From contig JABDGE010000012.1 in assembly GCA_013286235.1 (NCBI GenBank), forward strand, positions 1 through 62,268: 62,268 nt of DNA. The letters run 5' to 3'. This stretch comes from Bacteroidota bacterium (GTDB taxonomy: Bacteria > Bacteroidota > Bacteroidia > Sphingobacteriales > Sphingobacteriaceae). The stretch's first letter is position 1. The number at the start of each line of letters is the position of its first letter. The notes under the pieces were generated by a model that worked only from the letters and a program-made list of their open reading frames with translations, was not told where the DNA came from and ran no database searches. Shown piece after piece: positions 44,503-52,458 of the stretch. The position numbers were made by a program, and so were the translations under genes.

Positions 44503-44778
44503 ATGAAAAGCAAAGTAGCGGAAAGAATACAAAAGGAAACGCCTGAAGAGGAGCGGATCTTTGTGCGCCAGTACACCGACATTGTATTAAGAATTAACCA
44601 AATATTAATGGCAAAAGGGTACACCCAGAAATCCTTAGCTGAAAAAATGAATAAGAGGCCATCGGAAATCAATAAATGGTTAAAAGGGAATCACAATCTA
44701 ACGTTAAAAACACTGGCAAAATTGGAGGCGGAATTGGGCGAACCGCTTATTTATACGTCAAAAGAGCAATTGGTCTAA
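44503..44778 (+). CDS. XRE-family antitoxin
   Basis: A 91-residue protein. Residues 28-80 are a helix-turn-helix of the XRE type: LRINQILMAKGYTQKSLAEKM and NKWLKGNHNLTLKTLAKLEAEL. It lies 11 bases after the toxin frame and is intact. It should bind DNA upstream of the toxin frame. With the toxin broken, it may now act only as an orphan repressor. Confidence 0.82.
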   Translation: MKSKVAERIQKETPEEERIFVRQYTDIVLRINQILMAKGYTQKSLAEKMNKRPSEINKWLKGNHNLTLKTLAKLEAELGEPLIYTSKEQLV

Positions 44779-44794
44779 TTCGTGGCCTGCATTA

Positions 44795-44838
44795 AATATC
44801 AAAAGCCCCGGGTGTTTCGGCCCGGGGCTTTTGATATT
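44795..44838. terminator. bidirectional hairpin between convergent genes
   Basis: A perfect 18-bp stem (44795-44812 with 44821-44838) with AAAAGCCCCGGG in the left arm and CCCGGGGCTTTT in the right. It lies between the XRE stop and the convergent GH3 stop and can terminate both. Confidence 0.9.
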
Positions 44839-44859
44839 AAAAAATTAATACCTATAATT

Positions 44860-46806
44860 CTAATAACTCAACCCCGCCCCGAATTTATACAGCGGATCTT
44901 TCGAGTCATAAGGCATATCCTCCTTTTGGTTACGCACCGCTTCCATCGACGATGGAAGCTCGATAGGCAGGTGACCGCCCGGTTTGTATTTACCGAACAC
45001 CACATCCAGCAAAGCTGTATCATCTGAGCCGAAATTTACAAGGAGAGCCTTTGCATTCTGGCTGATCTCGGGTACCACAGCGGGTCGGTCGATATAAATG
45101 TCAACTACCGTAGGTACAGTCTTTTCAAGCGTAAGGATGTCCTGCAGCGCCTGGCCCTTAAAATCCAGGTCGCCCCAATGGAACATCGCTGCGATGAAAT
45201 TCCCTTTGGCTTCGGGGATGGGATAGTTTGGTGTTTGCAACCGGATGATGGCAATATCCGCTTGTTTCGGATCATCCACCACGGTAGCATATAAAGCAGC
45301 AATTTTTGGGTTGATGTTTTTGATATAGATCTTTAGTTTATTCGGTGCAAGCGGCAGGGTGTGATCTGCGTTCTTTAACAAGGTGATCGACCTGCGCTGG
45401 GCGTCTTCACCAGCTTTCATAAACTCAGGGCTGCCCACAATGGCTGCAGCCTTTTTCTCGTCGACAAAAGGATTGTCAAACAGGCCCAGCTCAAACTTTA
45501 AGCGCAGCAACCTTACTATCGACTCGTCAATGCGATGCTCGCTTATCTTTCCTTCTTTTACAAGTTTTACAATTACATCTGGCAGGTTTTCGCCGCCAAG
45601 CTGGTCAACACCGGCGTCGATGATGCGCTGCACGCGTTCTTCGGTGTTCAGGTTTTGAACGCCCCATGCCCTTGCCTCAAAGTTAACGGTTCCTAATTTG
45701 GTATCGCTAACCAGGCCCCAGTCGGTGCATACCACGCCGTTAAAGTGATATTTGTCCCGTAAAAGGCCTGTGATAATTTCCTTGTTGTAGGAGAAGCCCA
45801 CTTCTGGGATGCCTTTTTGCCCCATCGGCACGCCATAATACGGCATAATGGCTGCTGTGCCTGCCTTGAAGGCGGCTTCGAAGGGGATAAGATGGTAATT
45901 GAAATTGTTACCGGGATATACCTCGCCCTTTTGGAACGAAAAATGCGGATCGAGGCCGCTTTTTTGCGGTCCGCCACCCGGGAAATGCTTGGTCATGGTG
46001 GCAACGCTGTTTGGTCCCAGCTTTTCGCCCTGGTAACCTTTTATATAGGCCGTGGCCATGCGGGACGACAGATCTGCGTCCTCGCCAAACGTACCGGAGA
46101 TGCGCGGCCAGCGTGGCTCGGTTGCTAAGTCAACCTGTGGATGTAAACCTTGCCGGATGCCGACGGCCAGGTATTCCTGCCGCGAAATATCGGCAAACTG
46201 CCAGGTCAGCTTCTCATCGCCGATAGCTGCCAAGCCCAGCGGATCGGGCCACATGGAAAAAGTTTTGGCCGACATAGCAAAAATGCCCGCACCGCCCTGG
46301 TTTCGCGGGTCCGATGCGATTGTGAGCGGAATGCCCAGCCGCGTTTTTTCTTCGTATTGCTGAATTCGGTTGTACCACATGGCCAGGGTGTCGGGCGCAG
46401 GCACGCCAAACAGGTTAAAGTGGGTGATGTGGTGTTTGTCGATCTCGTTGGTTCCAACCGGGGATATGCTCGAAAGGAAATCTGTAGCCTTTTCTTCCTC
46501 AATGGTTCCATCTTTGTTCACCCTGACCGGCGAATAGAACATCATCCCGGCCTTTTCTTCGAGGGTCATTTTACCCAACAGGTCCTTTATGCGTTTTTCT
46601 ATCGGTTCCCGGGCGTCTTCGTAGATGTCGAGCTTGCCGTTTTTGTTAAGGTCGCGAAAGGTATAACCATCGATGGTTTTGATCAATCCCGACTCAGCCA
46701 TTACCGGCGCGGGTAAAGGATTGTTTTTTGGCTTTACGCTAAAAGCCAGCACAGCCGACACACCGACAAGGCCCACCGCATAAATGGTAAATTTTTTTAG
46801 TTGCAT
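44860..46806 (-). CDS. secreted GH3 glycosidase
   Basis: 648 residues with an N-terminal export segment (IYAVGLVGVSAVLAFSV). An EF-hand-like DLNKNGKLDIYED (about 53-65) precedes the barrel. GH3 landmarks are MTLEEKAGMM, MTKHFPGGGPQ and the nucleophile aspartate in VCTDWGLV. The second (alpha/beta sandwich) domain includes RSITLLKN and the C-terminal LPIELPSS. GH3 members are beta-glucosidases, xylosidases or arabinofuranosidases; the exact sugar is uncertain. The gene is divergent from the NUDIX-type regulator, and two palindromes lie between them. Confidence 0.9.
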   Translation of the reverse strand: MQLKKFTIYAVGLVGVSAVLAFSVKPKNNPLPAPVMAESGLIKTIDGYTFRDLNKNGKLDIYEDAREPIEKRIKDLLGKMTLEEKAGMMFYSPVRVNKDGTIEEEKATDFLSSISPVGTNEIDKHHITHFNLFGVPAPDTLAMWYNRIQQYEEKTRLGIPLTIASDPRNQGGAGIFAMSAKTFSMWPDPLGLAAIGDEKLTWQFADISRQEYLAVGIRQGLHPQVDLATEPRWPRISGTFGEDADLSSRMATAYIKGYQGEKLGPNSVATMTKHFPGGGPQKSGLDPHFSFQKGEVYPGNNFNYHLIPFEAAFKAGTAAIMPYYGVPMGQKGIPEVGFSYNKEIITGLLRDKYHFNGVVCTDWGLVSDTKLGTVNFEARAWGVQNLNTEERVQRIIDAGVDQLGGENLPDVIVKLVKEGKISEHRIDESIVRLLRLKFELGLFDNPFVDEKKAAAIVGSPEFMKAGEDAQRRSITLLKNADHTLPLAPNKLKIYIKNINPKIAALYATVVDDPKQADIAIIRLQTPNYPIPEAKGNFIAAMFHWGDLDFKGQALQDILTLEKTVPTVVDIYIDRPAVVPEISQNAKALLVNFGSDDTALLDVVFGKYKPGGHLPIELPSSMEAVRNQKEDMPYDSKDPLYKFGAGLSY

Positions 46807-46834
46807 TTAAGTAGGTTTTTAATGATTGGATTCT

Positions 46835-46855
46835 ATTTATTAGAAATTAATAAAT
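46835..46855. promoter_or_regulatory. 21-bp palindrome, operator candidate 1
   Basis: ATTTATTA-GAAAT-TAATAAAT, 29 bases upstream of the GH3 start. Same arms as the copy at 46879-46899, with centres 44 bp apart, about four helix turns. Confidence 0.75.
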
Positions 46856-46878
46856 AAAGGTATGTGAATTCTTCTTAC

Positions 46879-46899
46879 ATTTATTAAAATTTAATAAAT
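46879..46899. promoter_or_regulatory. 21-bp palindrome, operator candidate 2
   Basis: ATTTATTA-AAATT-TAATAAAT, 21 bases upstream of the regulator start. It is perfect over nine bases per arm. Both copies probably bind the NUDIX-type regulator. Confidence 0.75.
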
Positions 46900-46920
46900 A
46901 ATTTCCGGGCGCCGAAAAAC

Positions 46921-47700
46921 ATGGAAACCTTACAGGAATTACAGTATTTTTTTACGAAAGGCTATATAGATCACCGGCCCAACCTGACGATCGATTGCGC
47001 CATCTTCGGCTACCATGAGGGGGAACTGCAGTTGTTACTGGTGAAGAACAAGTTTTTTACGATGTGGTGCCTGCCCGGCGGGTTTGTGCGCAAGGATGAG
47101 AGCCTGGAAGAGGCGGCAACCCGCATCACAGCAGAACGGACGGGTATCGGCAACCTGTTTTTAAAACAATTTAAGGCTTTTGGCGACCCGGGACGAAATG
47201 ATCCACGGGGGGCGTTTGATCCGGAACAGCTGTTTGAGCTGGCGCAGATTCGGTTGGATGACGATACCTGGCTTACCGGCGAAACGGTGTCGGTAGGGTA
47301 TTATGCGATAACCGACATCGTAAATGCTATACCCAAAGCTGATTTTTTTTCGAGCGAATGCGCCTGGTTTCCGGTGGATAGACTGCCGCCTTTAGGCTTC
47401 GATCATGATGAAATCGTTAGCGATGCGATATTTACCATGCGTATTCATTTATATCATTTCCCCATCGGCAAAAATATGCTGGGGGAAAAATTCACGCTGA
47501 AGGAACTCCACCTTTTTTATGAGACCATCGTTGGCAAAAAATTGAATGTGAGCAATTTCCCGAATAAACTCATCGCGCTCGGTCTGCTCCAAAAACTGGA
47601 TGAGAAAAAGAAGATCGGGGCGCACCGTTCACCTGCATTTTACCGGTTTAACGATGAGGTTTACGACCAGGCGCTGAAGGAGGGGCTGGTGCTGGCATAG
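46921..47700 (+). CDS. NUDIX-fold transcriptional regulator (NrtR/AraR-like)
   Basis: A 259-residue protein. Residues 22-165 are a NUDIX domain (LTIDCAIFGYHEGELQLLLVK, MWCLPGGFVRKDESLEEAAT). The NUDIX box is degenerate: after GFVRKDE the REUxEE part reads RITAER, so hydrolysis is unlikely. Residues 185-255 are a winged helix (FTLKELHLFYETIVGKKLNV, GLLQKLDEKKK). Proteins of this layout act as sugar-responsive regulators in Bacteroidota, for example AraR for arabinose. Beside GH3, GH27 and GH127 genes, an arabinose-type role is plausible. It probably controls itself and the divergent GH3 gene. Confidence 0.87.
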   Translation: METLQELQYFFTKGYIDHRPNLTIDCAIFGYHEGELQLLLVKNKFFTMWCLPGGFVRKDESLEEAATRITAERTGIGNLFLKQFKAFGDPGRNDPRGAFDPEQLFELAQIRLDDDTWLTGETVSVGYYAITDIVNAIPKADFFSSECAWFPVDRLPPLGFDHDEIVSDAIFTMRIHLYHFPIGKNMLGEKFTLKELHLFYETIVGKKLNVSNFPNKLIALGLLQKLDEKKKIGAHRSPAFYRFNDEVYDQALKEGLVLA

Positions 47701-47997
47701 AAGTCTTAACCGTTGATTAATCTGATTTGTGTGATTTCGTTGACTGTGTTTGACACCAACGAACGTTCCGTTGTGTTTAATATTTTATGCGCACAGAATT
47801 ATGGAATTTTTATGTAAACATAAGATCAACAATAAGTTACGAAATTAAAACCCATCTTTTGCCTCCAAAAAATATTGATAACTATGGGGTATGTTAACAA
47901 AATGTATCTATTGAAACGACCTATACAGCAAAGTTAACATAGTGTTTATGATAAGATTTAATGCCGATACTACCTTCGCCGGTGAAAAAAAACCACG
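47701..47997. other. gene-free stretch before the small secreted protein
   Basis: About 300 bases without a gene. Two GTTAAC palindromes, TGTTAACA at 47892 and AGTTAACA at 47932, lie 40 bp apart. TACCTTCG at 47971-47978, one base off the promoter consensus, is 19 bases before the next ATG. Nothing else is seen. Confidence 0.5.
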
Positions 47998-48354
47998 ATG
48001 AAAACAAGCTTAATTACCTCTTGCTTATTTATTTGTTGCTTTTTTGCCGCCACGCCCACCAGTGAAAGAATGTCAGGCAAATGGACAGGATTATTAAAAA
48101 CTGACCAGGGGGAGGAATACGCGCTGCTGTATAATTTTAAAATAGACGGCGACACGTTAACCGGCACAGCCAAAACCCCTAAGGGCATACTACCGATCTA
48201 TGATGGAAAAGTCAGCGGCGATTCGTTCACGTTTGACGTGGTGATTAACCACCTGGAGATTGATCACAGCGGCAAATTTTATGGCGACTCGGTTGGCGTG
48301 GATATCAGCCTGGGCGATCAGAAGGCGCACGCTACGCTGAAAAGGGCAGAATAG
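47998..48354 (+). CDS. small secreted beta-rich hypothetical protein
   Basis: 118 residues with signal peptide MKTSLITSCLFICCFFAATP. The mature part is a run of short strands: GKWTGLLKTDQGEEYALLYNF, DGDTLTGTAKTPKGILPIYDG, DSFTFDVVINHL and DSVGVDISLGD. The pattern is a small beta barrel of the lipocalin-like type common in Bacteroidota. The function is unknown. A near-consensus promoter precedes it, and the GTTAAC pair upstream may be regulatory. Confidence 0.72.
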   Translation: MKTSLITSCLFICCFFAATPTSERMSGKWTGLLKTDQGEEYALLYNFKIDGDTLTGTAKTPKGILPIYDGKVSGDSFTFDVVINHLEIDHSGKFYGDSVGVDISLGDQKAHATLKRAE

Positions 48355-48529
48355 ACAATCCTGGACCGTTACTGGCCCCCAATGCCGGCCCTATCATATA
48401 AACCTGGACGGGTTTCAACCCTGGCGGCAATCCTGTCGATCCGGGTTGGCGAACTCACCGCCTTTCAAATGCCGGCTCCTGTAACACTTCCCCGCCCTTT
48501 ACGAATCATAATGGGGCTTAAAAACCCAT

Positions 48530-48694
48530 ATGATGAAAATAAAAATACTTTTAACAATTGCTATATCCGCTTGCATTACGGCAAATTTTCAGGTGACCTC
48601 ACAGGCCCGGATGGCAATGATCACCCGCTTACCTATAGAACATGCTCAACTAAAAGTTAGTGTACATGAGCAATCAATGGCACAAAGTGATTAA
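48530..48694 (+). CDS. possible short exported peptide, 54 residues
   Basis: ATG 48530 to TAA 48692-48694. MMKIKILLTIAISACITANF is signal-peptide-like, followed by about 34 residues (VTSQARMAMITRLPIEHAQL, then KVSVHEQSMAQSD). No promoter box is seen and another frame over the same DNA is also open, so this is a weak call. The rest of 48355-48794 shows no gene; it may be the remnant of a secreted protein, since one frame near 48410 reads NPGGNPVDPG. Confidence 0.3.
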   Translation: MMKIKILLTIAISACITANFQVTSQARMAMITRLPIEHAQLKVSVHEQSMAQSD

Positions 48695-48794
48695 TCTTAT
48701 AAAAACAGAACAAGCTAAGGCCGCTATTCTTAATATCGCTGCCTGACCACAATTTGTTTTGCTCCCGGATTTCTTAGGTAAATTTATTTATCAT

Positions 48795-48802
48795 TACATT
48801 TG
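48795..48802 (+). promoter_or_regulatory. TAnnTTTG promoter box of the tricorn-like protease
   Basis: TACATTTG, 21 bases before ATG 48824. It overlaps the upstream in-frame TTG 48800, which is therefore not the start. Confidence 0.55.
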
Positions 48803-48823
48803 AGCATCAACCCATCTGCTTAT

Positions 48824-51800
48824 ATGTCACACAAAACCATCCTTACGCTATTTTTGGCTTCGCTCTGTTCCATTGTTTACGGACAACAAAAAGGGTATTA
48901 CCGCATGCCCGCTATCAGCAACAATACGGTCGTTTTTACCGCCGAGGGCGACCTTTGGAAATACGACCTTTCAAACCATACCACTGTGCGGCTTACCACC
49001 GATGCAGGAATGGAACAAAACCCTGCCATTTCGCCGGATGGCAAACAGCTGGCTTTTATGGGCCAGTATGATGGCGCGACGGATATATACATCATGGATA
49101 TAAACGGTGGCGTTCCGAAGCGGCTAACCTACGATTATGGCAACGGCAATTTTATTTCGGGCTGGACAAAAGACGGCAAGCTGTTATACCGCACCGGAGC
49201 CATCTGCCCTTTGCCCAATACCCGGTTGGTAAAATTGGATCCGGCATTGGGTAAAAGAGAAATTGCTCCGCTGTCGGAGGCCTCGCTGGGGTGTTATGAC
49301 GACAATGGAGTGCTCTATTTTACACGGTTGGAAAAACAAAGCAGCCGTACCAAGCGCTACAAGGGCGGCTGGATAGAGCAGGTATGGCGCTTTGATGGCA
49401 GCCACGAAGCCACCAACCTGACCGTGGATTTCGATGGCACCAGCTCCAGGCCCATGTTTTACAACGGCCGTATCTATTTCCTGAGCGACCGGGATGGCAC
49501 AATGAACCTGTGGTCGATGGATACGGATGGTAAAAACCTTAAACAGCAGACATTCTCAAAAGGGTGGGATCTGCAATCGCCGTCAATTGACGGCAGCCGG
49601 ATAGTTTATCAGAAAGGCGCCGATATATGGCTGTACGACATCGGCAGCGGCCAGGAAAACATGCTTGATATTTCGTTGCTATCTGACTTCGACCAGCGGA
49701 AAACGAGGTGGGTTACAAACCCGGCGAACAGCATCACCTTTTCCGACATTTCGCCCGACGGCAGCTACGTAGCCATCGTAAGCCGCGGCCGGGTATTTGT
49801 ATCGCCCGCAAAAAGCGACCGTTGGGTAGAAGTCATCCCAAAATACGGCATCCGGGCAAAGGACGTTCATTTTATCAACAACAAAAGCCTCGCCGTGCTA
49901 ACGGACCAGGGCGGTGAGTTTGAGGTTTGGAAGGTAAATGCCGACGGAAGTAATGCGCCGGAACAGCTTACGCAAAAAAGCAAAACCATTATCAATAATT
50001 TTAAGGTATCGCCCGATGGTAAGTACATTGCTTACAGCGATAAGAATGAGGTACTGCGAATAGCCGAAACGGGTGCGGGCGCGGTGAAGTTTGAGTTTGA
50101 CGACTCATACAGCGGCATATATGAACTGTCGTGGTCGCCAAACAGCAGATTTTTAAATGTTACGCAGGGAATCGAGAATACGAACACGCAAATCAGTGTA
50201 GTGGATACCAAAACCATGAAAATGGCGCCGGTGACCACGGACCGGTTAAACAGCTACAGCCCGGCGTGGTCGGCAGACAATAGCTGGGTGTATTATGTGA
50301 GTGAACGCAACCTGGTATCGAAAACGCATGCGCCATGGGGTTCGCGGCAGCCGGAGCCCTATTATACGCAGACAGCGGAAATATTTGCGATGCCCCTGGA
50401 TACTGGTGCCAAATTCCCCTTTGTGCAAACGGATTCCTGGCTGTCCGATTCTACTTTTTCCGTAGTGATCAAGCAGGATACTGCAAAAGCCAAAACCGGC
50501 AAAAAGTCAAAGGCAACTATTGAAAAAACCTTCGACTGGGACCTGGCCAAAAGTAGTCTGTACCAGGTTCCGGTAAAACCTGCTAACATAGGAAAGATGG
50601 CCGTGGTGAACGGTTATTTGTACTGGCAGGATTACGGCGATAGTGACGACGGCGGGAGCAAGCTATTTGTCCTTAAAATTGAGGAAAGCAAAAAATATGA
50701 GCCGACAGAAGTAGCCTCGAAAATAAGAGGTTTTGATGTGTCGGCCAACGGGAAAAAGCTGCTGGTTACAATGGGCGATGGCAGCTTCGTCATTGTTGAC
50801 GCCAATGGCCAAAAGGCCGACGCGGATAAAAACAAAGTAGACCTGGCGCACTGGTCCTTCGCGATAGACCCGCAGCAGGAGTGGCACGAAATGTTTGAGG
50901 ACGCCTGGCGCATGATGCGGGACTATTTTTATGACCGTGACCTGCATGGCGTAGACTGGGTTGCCATAAAAGCGCAATATGAGCCGCTGCTTTCGCGTGT
51001 TACAGACCGTTTCGAGCTCGACGACCTGTTAGCGCAGATGGTGGGCGAACTTTCGGCGCTGCATACGTTTGTTTATGGCGGGGATAAACGGGAACCGACC
51101 AGCCAGGTACAAACCGGGTTCCTCGGAGCGGTGCTCAGCAAAACGGCAACCGGTGACCGGATAGACCATATCTATAAATGTGATCCTGATTACACCTTTT
51201 CCTCGCCCTTGAACCGCCCGGAATTGAAGATAAAAGAGGGCGACATTATCACCAAAGTGAACAACATCCCGGTGACCCAGGTTAATGACATCGGCGAGCT
51301 GCTGGCCGACAAAGTATATGTGCCGGTAAAGCTGACCTTAACTAACCGGGCGGGAAAAACCTATGAGCAGGTGGTAAAGCCATTTTCGAACGGGGATGCC
51401 TACAATTTACGCTATGACGAATGGACCTACAATAACCGGCTGAAGGTTGACAGCGCCAGCTCAAACGACATCGGTTACATTCATTTAAAGACGATGGGCA
51501 GCGAGGATATGGATGATTTTGTAAAACAATATTACCCCATATTCAACCGTAAGGGCCTGATACTGGACGTGCGCGACAACTTTGGCGGCAACATTGACAG
51601 CTGGGTATTGGAAAAGCTGCTGCGCAAGGCCTGGATGTACTGGCAGGCACGGGCTGGCGGGCCTATATGGAATATGCCCTATGCATTCAGGGGCCACATG
51701 GTGCTGCTTTGCAACCAGGAAACCGCCTCGGATGGCGAAGCGATCAGCGAGGGTTTCCGGCGGCTTGGCCTGGGCAAAGTGATCGGTGTGCGAACCTGGG

Positions 51801-52078
51801 GCGGGGAGATCTGGCTTTCAAGCGATAATGTCATGGTCGACAATGGCATTGCCACCGCCGCGGAAATGGGGGTTTACGGCCCCGAGGGCAAGTGGCTGAT
51901 AGAAGGACACGGGGTAGACCCGGATATCGTGGTTGACAACCTGCCTTATGAAACGTTTAAAGGGAAGGACGCACAGTTAGAAACCGCCGTTACCTATCTG
52001 AAAAAGCAGATCGCAGAAGAGCCTGTCGAGGTGCCAAAAGCGCCCAAGCATCCGGTTAAAGCGTTTAAGTATCAGTAA
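48824..52078 (+). CDS. secreted tricorn-like S41 peptidase
   Basis: About 1084 residues with signal peptide MSHKTILTLFLASLCSIVYG. Two beta-propeller regions (about 25-600) carry WD40/TolB-like blades such as NPAISPDGKQLAFMGQYDGATDIY (in two strands) and VSPDGKYIAYSD. A helical segment with MFEDAWRMMRDYFYDRDLHG follows, then a PDZ domain (IKEGDIITKVNNIPV) and the S41 catalytic domain, with the serine in ETASDGEAISEGF and VRTWGGE. Tricorn-type peptidases degrade oligopeptides. Here the signal peptide places it in the periplasm. It is transcribed alone. Confidence 0.92.
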   Translation: MSHKTILTLFLASLCSIVYGQQKGYYRMPAISNNTVVFTAEGDLWKYDLSNHTTVRLTTDAGMEQNPAISPDGKQLAFMGQYDGATDIYIMDINGGVPKRLTYDYGNGNFISGWTKDGKLLYRTGAICPLPNTRLVKLDPALGKREIAPLSEASLGCYDDNGVLYFTRLEKQSSRTKRYKGGWIEQVWRFDGSHEATNLTVDFDGTSSRPMFYNGRIYFLSDRDGTMNLWSMDTDGKNLKQQTFSKGWDLQSPSIDGSRIVYQKGADIWLYDIGSGQENMLDISLLSDFDQRKTRWVTNPANSITFSDISPDGSYVAIVSRGRVFVSPAKSDRWVEVIPKYGIRAKDVHFINNKSLAVLTDQGGEFEVWKVNADGSNAPEQLTQKSKTIINNFKVSPDGKYIAYSDKNEVLRIAETGAGAVKFEFDDSYSGIYELSWSPNSRFLNVTQGIENTNTQISVVDTKTMKMAPVTTDRLNSYSPAWSADNSWVYYVSERNLVSKTHAPWGSRQPEPYYTQTAEIFAMPLDTGAKFPFVQTDSWLSDSTFSVVIKQDTAKAKTGKKSKATIEKTFDWDLAKSSLYQVPVKPANIGKMAVVNGYLYWQDYGDSDDGGSKLFVLKIEESKKYEPTEVASKIRGFDVSANGKKLLVTMGDGSFVIVDANGQKADADKNKVDLAHWSFAIDPQQEWHEMFEDAWRMMRDYFYDRDLHGVDWVAIKAQYEPLLSRVTDRFELDDLLAQMVGELSALHTFVYGGDKREPTSQVQTGFLGAVLSKTATGDRIDHIYKCDPDYTFSSPLNRPELKIKEGDIITKVNNIPVTQVNDIGELLADKVYVPVKLTLTNRAGKTYEQVVKPFSNGDAYNLRYDEWTYNNRLKVDSASSNDIGYIHLKTMGSEDMDDFVKQYYPIFNRKGLILDVRDNFGGNIDSWVLEKLLRKAWMYWQARAGGPIWNMPYAFRGHMVLLCNQETASDGEAISEGFRRLGLGKVIGVRTWGGEIWLSSDNVMVDNGIATAAEMGVYGPEGKWLIEGHGVDPDIVVDNLPYETFKGKDAQLETAVTYLKKQIAEEPVEVPKAPKHPVKAFKYQ

Positions 52079-52080
52079 AG

Positions 52081-52204
52081 GATGTGTGGATGTGCGGATG
52101 TGCAGGTAGTGCGGATGTGCAGATTTGCGGATGTGCGGATATGCGGATGTGCAGATGTGCGGATGTGTGATGTGCGGATGTGCGGATGTGAGATGTGCAG
52201 ATGA
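52081..52204. repeat. octamer tract GGATGTGC
   Basis: At least ten near-tandem copies of GGATGTGC with variants AGATGTGC, GGATATGC and AGATTTGC, starting three bases after the protease stop. Longest of the four tracts of this family. Confidence 0.9.
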
Positions 52205-52389
52205 CTACTCCTAAGTTGCAGAATCCACACATGACGGGCGATTTTGGTGCGTTGGTCGAGCCGGATGTGTTGGCCGGTTCAGTTAAGCCGGGCGATTTTA
52301 TTTTAAATGGCGATGGTATTTGTCATTGTTTATCCGGATAGTGTCAAGTCAACCGTGGTTAGTCATAAGCGCTAAAGCAACCTCTCCTC

Positions 52390-52417
52390 TTCTGACTTTC
52401 GGCTTCTGACTTTCGGC
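52390..52417. repeat. 14-bp tandem repeat TTCTGACTTTCGGC
   Basis: Two perfect adjacent copies, continued by TTTTGGCTCGG. It lies about 40 bases after the stop side of the minus-strand beta-barrel gene. Confidence 0.8.
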
Positions 52418-52458
52418 TTTTGGCTCGGCTAACCCGCCATTTGATGGTTGACATAACA

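Larger units (their letters stand above)
52079..52458. other. gene-free region after the tricorn-like gene
   Basis: It holds an octamer tract (52081-52204), a 36-codon frame at 52231-52341 (MTGDFGALVEPDVLAG and KPGDFILNGDG) that I do not trust as a gene, and a 14-bp tandem at 52390-52417. Confidence 0.6.

Noticed and set aside
39486..47700. A full polysaccharide utilisation locus with SusC/SusD
   Set aside because: GH27, GH127, GH3 and a regulator are present, but no SusC-type porin or SusD-type lipoprotein gene is found in the window.
52081..52204. Possible CRISPR array because of regular short repeats
   Set aside because: Units are 8 bp and directly adjacent, with no spacers and no cas genes nearby.
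52231..52341. A 36-codon frame MTGDFGALVEPDVLAG...
   Set aside because: Short, isolated between repeat tracts, no promoter box; the phrase is protein-like but too little to support a gene.
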